DNA of 64,000 nt from NCBI RefSeq assembly GCF_900096905.1, contig NZ_FMYI01000003.1, positions 62,001 to 126,000 of the forward strand. The letters are read 5' to 3'. Shown one piece after another: positions 43,617-51,674 of the stretch; positions within the stretch are counted from its first letter, which is position 1; each line of letters opens with the position of its first letter. The translations under genes and the position numbers were made by a program. Under the pieces are notes generated by a model that saw only the letters and a list, made by a program, of their open reading frames with translations, made no database searches and had not been told where the DNA came from. Source of the stretch: Pelagirhabdus alkalitolerans. Its GTDB lineage: Bacteria > Bacillota > Bacilli > Bacillales > Amphibacillaceae.

Positions 43617-45965
43617 ATGAATGAGCGCATATATAGTGTGTTGGAATTTGATCGTATTATTAGTCAATTAACAGATCAAGCGTCCACTTCTTTAGGAAAA
43701 GAAAAAACACAGCAACTTAAACCGTATACTGAGTTAGAATCTGTACAAAATAAGCAGGCGGAAACAGATCAAGCTTTGCAAATTATTCGCTTGCATGGAA
43801 ATATGCCATTTGGCAGTATTACTGATATTAGACCCAGTTTAAAACGCGTAAACATTGGTGGCTTTTTAAACGCTTCAGAATGTTTGCAAGTTGGGAACTT
43901 ATTGTACGGTGCAAAAACCCTCAAACGTGCGATTAACCAATTAGAAGAACCAGAATCGCCTTTAATAAGAGAAAAAGCAGCGAGCATTGTGCCTCTTACA
44001 GAGTTAGAAAGAGAAATTAAAAATTGCATAGATGAAGATGGAACTGTTATGGACTCAGCATCTGACAAATTACGTTCCATTCGTACTAAAATTCGCACAA
44101 ACGAGAATCGGATAAGAGATCGCTTAGCTGGCTTTACAAAATCAAGCAGTCATATGCTTTCGGATGCAATCGTGACGATTCGAAATGATCGATATGTACT
44201 CCCTGTTAAACAAGAATATAGGGGTGCGATTGGTGGAATTGTTCATGATCAATCCTCTTCGGGTCAAACGTTGTTTATGGAACCACAAGCTGTGGTTGAA
44301 GCGAATAACACATTGTCTGAAGCTAAAGCGGATGAAAAAATTGAAGTGGATCGCATCTTACGTGAACTATCCATGTTAATCGCAGCTGATGTAGAACCTC
44401 TTAGTGAAAACGTTAAAGTCTTAGCTGAATTAGATTTTATTTTTGCACGTGCGAATCTTGCTATGTCAATGAAAGCAGCAATGCCTGAGATGAATGATGA
44501 GGGCATTATTGATGTCAAACAAGCAAGACACCCGTTACTATCAGATGATGAAGTCGTCAGTAATGATATTGCGTTAGGAGAAGATTTTCATGCCATTGTT
44601 ATTACAGGGCCCAATACGGGTGGTAAAACAGTGACCCTTAAGCTTGTCGGTCTATTAACATTAATGGCTCAATCAGGTCTGCAAGTTCCTGCATTTGATG
44701 GATGTCGGTTAGCGGTCTTTGAAGATGTGTTTGCAGACATCGGTGATGAACAGTCGATTGAACAAAGCTTAAGTACATTCTCTTCACATATGACAAACAT
44801 TGTCGATATTCTAGACAAAATTACTGATAAAACACTCGTTTTATTTGATGAATTAGGTGCAGGAACGGACCCGCAAGAAGGGGCTGCGCTTGCGATGGCT
44901 ATTCTAGACAATGTTGTCAACAAAAGAGCGCGTGTGATTGCGACAACGCACTATCCTGAATTGAAAGCTTATGGCTACAATCGTGAAGAGGTAATTAATG
45001 CATCGGTAGAATTTGATGTCGAAACGTTAAAACCGACTTACCGTTTATTGATCGGTGTACCAGGACGAAGTAATGCTTTTGATATTTCAAGACGATTAGG
45101 GTTAAGTGAGGATGTCATTGATTCAGCGAAGCAATTGATCGGAACGGAAACAACTGATGTTGAGAACATGATTGAATCATTAGATTATGCACGTCGTGAA
45201 GCAGAGAAAGACTATGAAGCGGCACAAGTAACATTAGAAGAGGCTAACCAACTAAAAGCCGATCTAGAAAAGGCATGGAACCAGCTTGAAAATAAAAAAG
45301 AAGACCTATACAAAAAAGCAGAAGAAAAAGCAAAACAAGCTGTTGAAAAATCGAAGCAAGAAGCAGAAGAGATTGTTAGCACATTAAGAAGTATGAAGCA
45401 GGATGCCTCACTAAAAGAACATGAGTGGATTGAAGCGCGTAAATTGTTTGACGAAGCTAAGCCGAACTTACAAACAACACAAACGAAATCAGAAGAAGTT
45501 AAAAAAACAAAAACAGATGAGGATTTAGCCGTTGGTGATGAAGTTAAATTATTAACACTAGACCAAAACGGGACGATCGTTGAAGTCGTTAATAAAAATA
45601 CCTTTCAAGTACAGGTTGGTATGATGAAGATGAAAGTAAAAAAGAATGATTTACAGCGTCTTAAGAGAAAACAACCAGTTGAAGAACAGCCGCGTACAAT
45701 GGTCAAAGGTTCCACGTCTCATGTTAAACCGGAATTAGATTTACGTGGTGAGCGCTATGAGGATGCGATGCAACAGCTTGATAAATATATTGATGAGGCT
45801 TTACTAGCAGGTTATAATAACGTATCGATTATACACGGAAAAGGAACAGGTGCACTTAGAAAAGGTGTTCAAGAATTCGCCAAAAAACATCGTAAGATTA
45901 AATCAGCAGCTTCAGGCAATATGAACGAAGGTGGCAGTGGAGTCACAATATTTGAATTGAGCTAA
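43617..45965 (+). CDS. mutS2: Endonuclease MutS2
   Basis: MutS-family ATPase with a C-terminal Smr nuclease domain; in B. subtilis it acts on branched DNA and, as RqcU, splits collided ribosomes. The 782-aa protein (785 in B. subtilis) has the core and clamp (1-300), Walker A GPNTGGKT near residue 331, Walker B LFDELGAGTDP near 410, a long coiled coil (about 510-620) and the Smr domain (about 705-782) with LDLRGERYEDA and HGKGTGALRKGV. The ribosome site (AGGTGAT) is modest. It is probably co-transcribed with polX. Confidence 0.96.
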   Translation: MNERIYSVLEFDRIISQLTDQASTSLGKEKTQQLKPYTELESVQNKQAETDQALQIIRLHGNMPFGSITDIRPSLKRVNIGGFLNASECLQVGNLLYGAKTLKRAINQLEEPESPLIREKAASIVPLTELEREIKNCIDEDGTVMDSASDKLRSIRTKIRTNENRIRDRLAGFTKSSSHMLSDAIVTIRNDRYVLPVKQEYRGAIGGIVHDQSSSGQTLFMEPQAVVEANNTLSEAKADEKIEVDRILRELSMLIAADVEPLSENVKVLAELDFIFARANLAMSMKAAMPEMNDEGIIDVKQARHPLLSDDEVVSNDIALGEDFHAIVITGPNTGGKTVTLKLVGLLTLMAQSGLQVPAFDGCRLAVFEDVFADIGDEQSIEQSLSTFSSHMTNIVDILDKITDKTLVLFDELGAGTDPQEGAALAMAILDNVVNKRARVIATTHYPELKAYGYNREEVINASVEFDVETLKPTYRLLIGVPGRSNAFDISRRLGLSEDVIDSAKQLIGTETTDVENMIESLDYARREAEKDYEAAQVTLEEANQLKADLEKAWNQLENKKEDLYKKAEEKAKQAVEKSKQEAEEIVSTLRSMKQDASLKEHEWIEARKLFDEAKPNLQTTQTKSEEVKKTKTDEDLAVGDEVKLLTLDQNGTIVEVVNKNTFQVQVGMMKMKVKKNDLQRLKRKQPVEEQPRTMVKGSTSHVKPELDLRGERYEDAMQQLDKYIDEALLAGYNNVSIIHGKGTGALRKGVQEFAKKHRKIKSAASGNMNEGGSGVTIFELS

Positions 45966-46007
45966 TCCATATGTTATCAATGGTTATGTTGATGATTTAA
46001 TGAAGTG

Positions 46008-46047
46008 AGCAAGTTACTAGCTTAAAAATGCCCCTAGGTGGTATACT
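46008..46047 (+). promoter_or_regulatory. trxA promoter with Spx-type AGCA motif
   Basis: An extended -10 element TGGTATACT (46039-46047) lies 45 bases before trxA, with no good -35 box. AGCA at 46008-46011 falls at about -46 to -43 from the predicted start near 46054. Spx-RNA polymerase recognises AGCA near -44 in B. subtilis trxA and trxB. The spacing agrees; regulation by Spx is inference. Confidence 0.6.
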
Positions 46048-46091
46048 ATCATTTGAATCCATTATTAATATAAATTTAGGAGGAATTTTAA

Positions 46092-46409
46092 ATGGCAATT
46101 GTACACGCAACTGATGCAACTTTTAAACAAGAAACAGGATCTGACTTAGTATTGGTGGACTTCTGGGCACCATGGTGTGGACCTTGTAAAATGATTGGAC
46201 CCGTATTAGAGGAATTAGACGCTGAAATGAGCGATAAAGTTAAAATCGTTAAGCTTAACGTTGATGAAAACCAAGAAACAGCTGGTCAGCACGGTGTTAT
46301 GAGTATCCCAACGTTGTTATTCTTTAAAGATGGTGAAATCGTTGACCAAGTTGTTGGTTTCCAACCAAAAGAAGCTTTAGAAGAGCGCATTAACAAACAT
46401 GCATCATAA
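46092..46409 (+). CDS. trxA: Thioredoxin
   Basis: Small disulfide reductase of the cytoplasm. The 105-aa protein has the WCGPCK active site near residue 29, the cis-proline segment MSIPT near 74 and the usual thioredoxin fold. AGGAGGA lies 8 bases upstream. It is a single-gene unit with its own promoter and terminator. In B. subtilis the etfBA and fatty-acid genes stand upstream; here mutS2 is the neighbour. Confidence 0.97.
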   Translation: MAIVHATDATFKQETGSDLVLVDFWAPWCGPCKMIGPVLEELDAEMSDKVKIVKLNVDENQETAGQHGVMSIPTLLFFKDGEIVDQVVGFQPKEALEERINKHAS

Positions 46410-46413
46410 AGAT

Positions 46414-46448
46414 AAAAAAGCAATCACCTAGAGTGGTTGCTTTTTTTT
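46414..46448 (+). terminator. Terminator after trxA
   Basis: A stem AAAAAAGCAATCAC / GTGGTTGCTTTTTT (one G-U pair) with loop CTAGA and eight T residues. Confidence 0.9.
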
Positions 46449-46468
46449 CGCTGTTTAACGGATTTGTT

Positions 46469-46477
46469 TGTTATACT
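46469..46477 (+). promoter_or_regulatory. Extended -10 promoter for uvrC
   Basis: TGTTATACT is an extended -10 element 40 bases upstream of the uvrC start and directly after the trxA terminator. A fitting -35 was not found. Confidence 0.45.
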
Positions 46478-46516
46478 AGTAGTGGTGAAGAATACGAAGG
46501 TTGTGGAGTGTCATTT

Positions 46517-48310
46517 ATGTCAAGTTCAATTCAAGAAAAGTTAACCGTTTTACCACAGCAACCAGGCTGTTATTTAATGAAAGATAAACATGGAACAGTC
46601 ATTTACGTTGGAAAATCAAAGAAATTAAAAAATCGAGTCAGGTCTTATTTCACTGGAGCAAATGATCAAAAGACGCAACGCTTAGTTCAAGAGATTGTTG
46701 ATTTTGAATATATTGTGACTTCTACCGAAATTGAAGCTTTAATCTTAGAGATGAATTTAATTAAAAAATATGATCCTAAATACAATGTTTTATTGAAAGA
46801 TGATAAAAGTTACCCATACTTAAAAATCACGAATGAGCGTCATCCGAGATTGATCATTACAAGAAAAGTATATAAAGATAAGGGGAAATACTTCGGTCCG
46901 TACCCAAACGTCATTGCAGCACGTGAGACAAAAAAGTTATTAGATCGAATGTACCCACTCAGAAAGTGTAAAAACAATCCCGGCGATTATTGTTTATATT
47001 ATCATCTAGGACAGTGTTTAGCATGTGCAAAAAATCCACCTTCAAAAGAAGAATATAAAGAGATGACCCAAGAGATTGTCTCGTTCTTAAACGGTGGCCA
47101 CCAATCGATCAAGCAATCATTGAAAGAAAAGATGGAAGCTGCAAGTGAGGAATTGAATTTCGAACGGGCAAAAGAATTACGTGATCAAATGCATCACATT
47201 GATTCTGTGATGGAACAACAGAAAATGACCTTGAATGATCAAGTGAATCGTGATGTATTTCATTATGCATACACAAAAGGGTGGATGTGTGTTCAAGTGT
47301 TCTTCATTCGACAAGGTAAATTAATAGAACGTGATGTATCGATCTTTCCTTTCTTTGATGATCCGGAAGAGACGTTTACAACGTTCATTGGACGTTTTTA
47401 TTTACACCATAATCATCCGAAACCGAAACAAATTTTGGTGCCCGCACCCATTGATTATGAATTGTTAAGCGAATTACTAGAAGTTAATGTTTCGATTCCT
47501 TACCGAGGACGTAAACGAGAGTTGTTAGAATTAGCTGGTAAAAACGCGCAAATCGCATTAGATGAAAAGTTCACGTTAATTGAGCGCAATGAAGAACGGA
47601 CGATTAAAGCAGTGGAAAAGTTGGGAGAATATCTATCAATTGAAACCCCTCATCGTATCGAGGCCTTTGATAACTCAAATATACAAGGGACAGACCCAGT
47701 GTCAGCGATGGTTGTATTCATTGATGGAAAACCGAGCAAAAAAGAATACCGTAAATATAAAATAAAAACAGTCGATAAACCCGATGATTATGAAACGATG
47801 AGAGAAGTCGTGAGGCGCCGGTATACGCGTGTTCTAAAAGATGAGTTGCCATTACCTGATTTAATATTGGTCGACGGGAGTAAAGGTCAGATGTCAGCAG
47901 CGATTGATGTTTTGGAAAATGAATTAGGATTAGATATTCCATTAGCTGGTCTGGCAAAAGATGATAAGCATAAAACAAGTGAACTACTGTATGGTCAACC
48001 ACCAGAAATTGTTCAACTCGAACGACAATCACAAGTGTTTTATTTAATTCAAAGAATTCAAGATGAAGTGCACCGATTCGCGATTACATTTCATCGTCAG
48101 TTGCGAGGGAAAAGTGCTTTTAAATCTGAACTCGATGACATCCCAGGTGTAGGTGAGAAACGACGTAAATTGTTGCTAACACACTTTAAAACACTTCAAG
48201 AGATTAAAGAAGCTCCGCTCGAGATGTTAATCCGTTTAGGTATTCCTACCTCAACAGCTGAGGCGATTAAAGAACACTTAACGGACAAAAAGCCGAACAC
48301 CCATAATTAG
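46517..48310 (+). CDS. uvrC: Excinuclease ABC subunit C
   Basis: Makes both incisions in nucleotide excision repair together with UvrA and UvrB. The 597-aa protein has the GIY-YIG nuclease domain (about 13-95, GCYLMKDKHGTVIYVGKSKK), a cysteine cluster near 150-175, the UVR motif that binds UvrB (about 200-235), the RNase H-like C-terminal nuclease (about 375-530, FDNSNIQGTDPVSAMVVF and LVDGSKGQ) and helix-hairpin-helix repeats at the end. ATG 46517 gives MSSSIQEKLTVLPQQPG; GGAG lies 8 bases upstream. Longer frames start within the trxA terminator. Confidence 0.96.
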   Translation: MSSSIQEKLTVLPQQPGCYLMKDKHGTVIYVGKSKKLKNRVRSYFTGANDQKTQRLVQEIVDFEYIVTSTEIEALILEMNLIKKYDPKYNVLLKDDKSYPYLKITNERHPRLIITRKVYKDKGKYFGPYPNVIAARETKKLLDRMYPLRKCKNNPGDYCLYYHLGQCLACAKNPPSKEEYKEMTQEIVSFLNGGHQSIKQSLKEKMEAASEELNFERAKELRDQMHHIDSVMEQQKMTLNDQVNRDVFHYAYTKGWMCVQVFFIRQGKLIERDVSIFPFFDDPEETFTTFIGRFYLHHNHPKPKQILVPAPIDYELLSELLEVNVSIPYRGRKRELLELAGKNAQIALDEKFTLIERNEERTIKAVEKLGEYLSIETPHRIEAFDNSNIQGTDPVSAMVVFIDGKPSKKEYRKYKIKTVDKPDDYETMREVVRRRYTRVLKDELPLPDLILVDGSKGQMSAAIDVLENELGLDIPLAGLAKDDKHKTSELLYGQPPEIVQLERQSQVFYLIQRIQDEVHRFAITFHRQLRGKSAFKSELDDIPGVGEKRRKLLLTHFKTLQEIKEAPLEMLIRLGIPTSTAEAIKEHLTDKKPNTHN

Positions 48311-48351
48311 CAAGTGGTTGCTAACGATGGGCAATTCGGCTTTCTTTTTTT
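48289..48351 (+). terminator. Complex terminator after uvrC
   Basis: AAAGCCGAA pairs with TTCGGCTTT; within it CCCAT/ATGGG and a separate 7-bp hairpin TTAGCAA/TTGCTAA (48307-48324) form. A T-rich run follows. It spans the uvrC stop codon and faces the convergent yslB. Confidence 0.75.
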
Positions 48352-48365
48352 ATTTAAAACGAGCG

Positions 48366-48797
48366 CTAAAAACGTTGGATGCGCAGTTCTACATAATTTT
48401 TCTTAGGCTTTTCTTCTTCTATACATTCACACGACTCAGGAAAAAGCTGTTCCATGGAGGCGGCTAAAAAACCAGCTTCAAGTCGATAATCTGTCTGTAT
48501 ACCTTCTTCATGACGTTTTGAAATGATGCGCGTTTGTAACTTAAAAATATGATCATGCTTTTTTTCTTTTATTAATTCTAGAGATCCCCAACCAGTTTGG
48601 TGGAAAAATTGGATAATTTCATCGATAGAGGTGAAGGTCATTTGCCTTGCTATGTTTTTTCCTAATACATAGAGAATGCTCGGAGCATCTTCTCCTAGGA
48701 GTTCAGGTAATGCAACATATCGTAAAAGGTCGTGACCTGTTCCTGTTGTCTCTAGTTGACTTGTAATTGTCTCAATTTTATTCATATTTTGGTGCAT
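48366..48797 (-). CDS. yslB: DUF2507 family protein YslB
   Basis: A 143-aa soluble protein matching B. subtilis YslB (148 aa): GHDLLRYVALPELLGEDAPSILYVLGKNIAR, GWGSLELIKEK and LEAGFLAASMEQLFPE follow in order. The family shows a V4R/heme-NO-like fold, but the function is unknown. AGGGGGA lies about 9 bases before the ATG. It is read against uvrC, and divergently from gerE. The sdhCAB operon found beside yslB in B. subtilis is absent. Confidence 0.87.
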   Translation of the reverse strand: MHQNMNKIETITSQLETTGTGHDLLRYVALPELLGEDAPSILYVLGKNIARQMTFTSIDEIIQFFHQTGWGSLELIKEKKHDHIFKLQTRIISKRHEEGIQTDYRLEAGFLAASMEQLFPESCECIEEEKPKKNYVELRIQRF

Positions 48798-48886
48798 ATG
48801 TAGCTCCCCCTTAAAAAACTTATCTTTATTATCACCTCAATCACGTGATAATGCAATTATTTTTGTATCATAAAAAGTGACTGTTA

Positions 48887-48895
48887 CATAAAATA
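48887..48895 (+). promoter_or_regulatory. Candidate sigma-K -10 element for gerE
   Basis: CATAAAATA fits the sigma-K -10 pattern CATAnnnTA, 58 bases before gerE, which is a sigma-K gene in B. subtilis. The -35 AC element is not clear at the expected spacing. Confidence 0.35.
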
Positions 48896-48953
48896 AATAG
48901 ACTCCCTGAATAATCCATAAGACATGAAGTAGAACCAAAAGGGGAGGATTGGC

Positions 48954-49178
48954 TTGGCAGATGAACAGACACATCATCAACAATTATTGACAAAACGGGA
49001 ACGAGAGGTATTTGAACGATTAGTACAAGGCAAATCAACGAAAGAAATTGCTGAAGCACTTTTTATTTCACAAAAAACAGTAAGAAACCACATTTCAAAT
49101 GTCATTCTTAAACTAGGTGTCAAGGGGCGTTCACAGGCTGTTGTTCATTTAATTCGACTAGGTGAACTCGAACTATAA
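48954..49178 (+). CDS. gerE: Spore germination/coat regulator GerE
   Basis: LuxR-type DNA-binding protein acting late in the mother cell on spore coat genes. The 74-aa protein has the length of B. subtilis GerE and consists of a single helix-turn-helix domain: LLTKREREVFERLVQGKSTKEIA, ISQKTVRNHISNV and LGVKGRSQAVVHL. The start codon is TTG, 5 bases after GGGGAGGA; no ATG fits. A hairpin follows the stop. Confidence 0.95.
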   Translation: MADEQTHHQQLLTKREREVFERLVQGKSTKEIAEALFISQKTVRNHISNVILKLGVKGRSQAVVHLIRLGELEL

Positions 49179-49211
49179 TTAAACCGACTTTCAAAACGAA
49201 AGTCGGTTTAA
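49179..49211. terminator. Hairpin between gerE and the aldo/keto reductase gene
   Basis: A perfect 14-bp stem TTAAACCGACTTTC / GAAAGTCGGTTTAA with loop AAAAC lies between convergent genes. It lacks a long T run on either side but is well placed as a shared terminator. Confidence 0.65.
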
Positions 49212-49216
49212 CGCGT

Positions 49217-50134
49217 TTATGGCAATGTGTTTCCAGCACTTAAATAAAGTTCGTACCATTCTTCACGGGTTAATTCCACTTCACTCGCGCGTGCGATCGC
49301 TTTTAGTCGGTCAGGATTCATTGTGCCAACAATTGGTTGAATCTTTGCGGGATGTCTTAAGATCCAAGCAATCGCGATGGCTGAATTGGTTACACCCTTT
49401 TTCTCGGCTAGTTCATTAAGTTTGGCGTTCAACTCTGGAAAATCAGGGTTATCCATAAATGTACCTTCAATCATGCCGTATTGAAAAGGTGACCAAGCTT
49501 GGATCGTCATATCATGTAGTCGACTGTAATCGAGTACACTATGGTCATAATTTATGGCACGGTCATGTCTCATGTTAACGTTGAGTCCAGCATCAATCAT
49601 CGGTGTGTGCATCAAACTTAATTGCATCTGATTGATGATTAATGGATCGTTTAGTGACTTTTGAAGCAATTCAATTTGCATAGGATTTTGATTACTAACA
49701 CCGAAATGCTTTACTTTTCCTGTCTCTTTTAATGTGTTGAATGCTGATGCAACTTCATCCGGCTCAACGAGTGCATCGGGTCTATGTAACAATAATGTGT
49801 CTAAATAATCCGTATTTAAGCGTTTTAAGATTTGATCGACAGATTGAATAATATGTGCCTTAGAAAAATCAAAAAAGCCACTTCGAATTCCACATTTAGA
49901 TTGTAAGTACATGTTTTCTCTTTTGCTTGGATTCATCTCGATTGCCTCAGCAAATCGTTCTTCTGAGGCACCCTTACCATAAATGTCTGCATGATCGAAA
50001 AAGTTGATGCCAAGATCTAATGCATTTTCAATTGTATATTGCGCCTCTTTTTTTGATAACCCACTCATACGCATACAACCAAGCCCAATTTCACTTACGT
50101 TTAATGAGCTTGAACCTAAATTTAATGTTTTCAT
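49217..50134 (-). CDS. Aldo/keto reductase family oxidoreductase (YcsN-like)
   Basis: Predicted NAD(P)H-dependent reductase with a TIM-barrel fold, 305 aa. The family motifs are present: LGCMRMSGL near residue 20, GINFFDHADIYGKGASEE near 44 with the catalytic Asp and Tyr, the lysine in LQSKCGI near 80, LLHRPD near 120 with the active-site His, and the cofactor loop in QPIVGTMNPDRL near 270. It resembles B. subtilis YcsN. ATG 50134 has AAAGGAGG 8 bases upstream. It diverges from a MarR regulator with palindromes between the two, suggesting local control. Substrate unknown. Confidence 0.85.
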   Translation of the reverse strand: MKTLNLGSSSLNVSEIGLGCMRMSGLSKKEAQYTIENALDLGINFFDHADIYGKGASEERFAEAIEMNPSKRENMYLQSKCGIRSGFFDFSKAHIIQSVDQILKRLNTDYLDTLLLHRPDALVEPDEVASAFNTLKETGKVKHFGVSNQNPMQIELLQKSLNDPLIINQMQLSLMHTPMIDAGLNVNMRHDRAINYDHSVLDYSRLHDMTIQAWSPFQYGMIEGTFMDNPDFPELNAKLNELAEKKGVTNSAIAIAWILRHPAKIQPIVGTMNPDRLKAIARASEVELTREEWYELYLSAGNTLP

Positions 50135-50157
50135 GATTTTTGCCTCCTTTGTCATAT

Positions 50158-50214
50158 TGTTAGTTTAACATGTCGATTGAAAAACAAAAAATGAAAACGC
50201 TACACCGAGGTGTA
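50158..50214. promoter_or_regulatory. Two palindromes between the divergent reductase and MarR genes
   Basis: TGTTA-N3-TAACA (50158-50170) and TACACC-N2-GGTGTA (50201-50214) are perfect inverted repeats in the 160-base divergent region. The first lies near the start of the reductase transcript, the second in the middle. MarR proteins bind such palindromes, so these are operator candidates. Confidence 0.5.
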
Positions 50215-50228
50215 ACCATAAATCCTAT

Positions 50229-50258
50229 TTACACAAATACACTAAAAAATGTTATGAT
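50229..50258 (+). promoter_or_regulatory. Promoter for the marR-racE-gerM unit
   Basis: TTACAC and TATGAT are spaced by 18 bases, and TGT directly before TATGAT makes an extended -10. It is 37 bases upstream of the MarR gene. Confidence 0.5.
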
Positions 50259-50294
50259 ACAAAGAAGAATAAGAGATGGAAAGGAGCTTATCTG

Positions 50295-50774
50295 GTGGAA
50301 GAAGATCAACTTGACCGCCCCATTGCTCAAATCGAAAAACATATGCGTTATATCAATGGCATTATAAAATATAAAGGTCGTGAGTTATTAAAAGATTACT
50401 GCATCACGACACCGCAATTTATTGCGTTGCAGTGGCTACTTGAAGATGGTGATTTAACAATTGGTGAACTGTCAAATAAAATTAATTTAGCTTTTAGTAC
50501 AACGACTGACCTCGTTGATCGAATGGAGAATAATGATTTAGTAGAACGCAGGCGTGATACGAAAGATAGACGTGTAGTACGCATTCATTTATTAGATAAA
50601 GGAACTGAAATTATAAATGAAGTTATTGAAAAAAGACAACGCTACTTGCAAGGTATTTTAGAAGACGTACCTTCAAGTGAAGTGGATACGCTTAATGACG
50701 TGTTAACTACTTTACTAGATAAAATGAAAATTGACCACGACCAAAATAAGAAAGAAGAGAAAATGAGGGATTAA
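50295..50774 (+). CDS. ysmB: MarR family transcriptional regulator YsmB
   Basis: A 159-aa winged-helix regulator. The DNA-binding core (about 35-120) has FIALQWLLEDGDLTIGELS, the recognition region NLAFSTTTDLVDRMENNDLV and the wing RRRDTKDRRVVRIHLLDKG. Helices at both ends form the dimer interface. The start is GTG, 8 bases after AAAGGAG. It lies one base before racE, as YsmB does in B. subtilis. The divergent reductase and the palindromes suggest it may also control that gene; the ligand is unknown. Confidence 0.85.
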   Translation: MEEDQLDRPIAQIEKHMRYINGIIKYKGRELLKDYCITTPQFIALQWLLEDGDLTIGELSNKINLAFSTTTDLVDRMENNDLVERRRDTKDRRVVRIHLLDKGTEIINEVIEKRQRYLQGILEDVPSSEVDTLNDVLTTLLDKMKIDHDQNKKEEKMRD

Positions 50775-50775
50775 A

Positions 50776-51582
50776 TTGGATCGACCCATTGGCGTAATTG
50801 ATTCAGGTGTTGGGGGGCTGACCGTTGCTCGTGAACTGATGCGACAATTGCCAAAAGAACAACTGATCTATTTAGGTGATACCGTTCGTTGTCCATATGG
50901 ACCAAGACCGAAAGAAGAGGTCGTCCGTTTTACAACTGAGATGGTCACCTTTTTAATGGAAAAACAAATAAAAATGCTCGTGATTGCATGTAATACCGCC
51001 ACAGCTTTTACACTTGATTATTTAAGAGAAAAGCTGACAATTCCTGTTATTGGCGTGATCGACCCAGGCGCAAGAGCGGCTATAAAAGTGACAGAAACGA
51101 AAGCGATTGGTGTTATAGGCACAGAAGGAACGATTAAGTCACAAGCATACCCGGAAGCTTTAAAACAAATATCAGCAGGACTTAATATTTACGATTTAGC
51201 TTGTCCTCAATTTGTTCCACTTGTTGAAAGTGGTCACTTTTCGAGTGAAGCGGCTGAACAAGTCGTCGAAACGTCATTAGAACCACTAAAACGACATAAA
51301 GAACTAGATACGTTAATTTTAGGTTGTACACATTATCCATTATTAACGGATTGGATTCAAAAAGCGATGGGAGAACATGTGTCAATCATTTCTTCAGGTG
51401 AAGAAACAGCACGCGAAGTGAGTGCGATTATGAGTTATCAAAAAATCGCTTGTGACGGCAAAAGAATACCTGATCATCAATTCTACACGACAGGCTCGCC
51501 GATTTTATTTGAACAAATTGCGAACAGGTGGATGGACTATCCTGTAAATACTGTTGAACAGATTGTTATTGATCAAACTTAA
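50776..51582 (+). CDS. racE: Glutamate racemase
   Basis: Makes D-glutamate for peptidoglycan (and possibly capsule). The 268-aa protein has PIGVIDSGVGGLTV at the N-terminus, YLGDTVRCPYGPR near residue 35, the catalytic cysteines in IACNTATA near 73 and LGCTHYPLL near 185, and GTEGTIKS near 115. The start is TTG, 5 bases after GAGGGA within the end of the MarR gene; the spacing of one base between the genes implies coupled translation. The position matches racE of B. subtilis. Confidence 0.96.
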   Translation: MDRPIGVIDSGVGGLTVARELMRQLPKEQLIYLGDTVRCPYGPRPKEEVVRFTTEMVTFLMEKQIKMLVIACNTATAFTLDYLREKLTIPVIGVIDPGARAAIKVTETKAIGVIGTEGTIKSQAYPEALKQISAGLNIYDLACPQFVPLVESGHFSSEAAEQVVETSLEPLKRHKELDTLILGCTHYPLLTDWIQKAMGEHVSIISSGEETAREVSAIMSYQKIACDGKRIPDHQFYTTGSPILFEQIANRWMDYPVNTVEQIVIDQT

Positions 51583-51674
51583 AAAAGGTATCAAGACATC
51601 CGTCTATTTTAGGTCTATTTTAAACGAATAGCTCGTATACATGGTAGTACAAACTCATCTGAGGAGGATGTGAC

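Noticed and set aside
51600..51674. Sigma-E promoter for gerM
   Set aside because: Only weak matches to the -10 consensus were found and no -35 in register.
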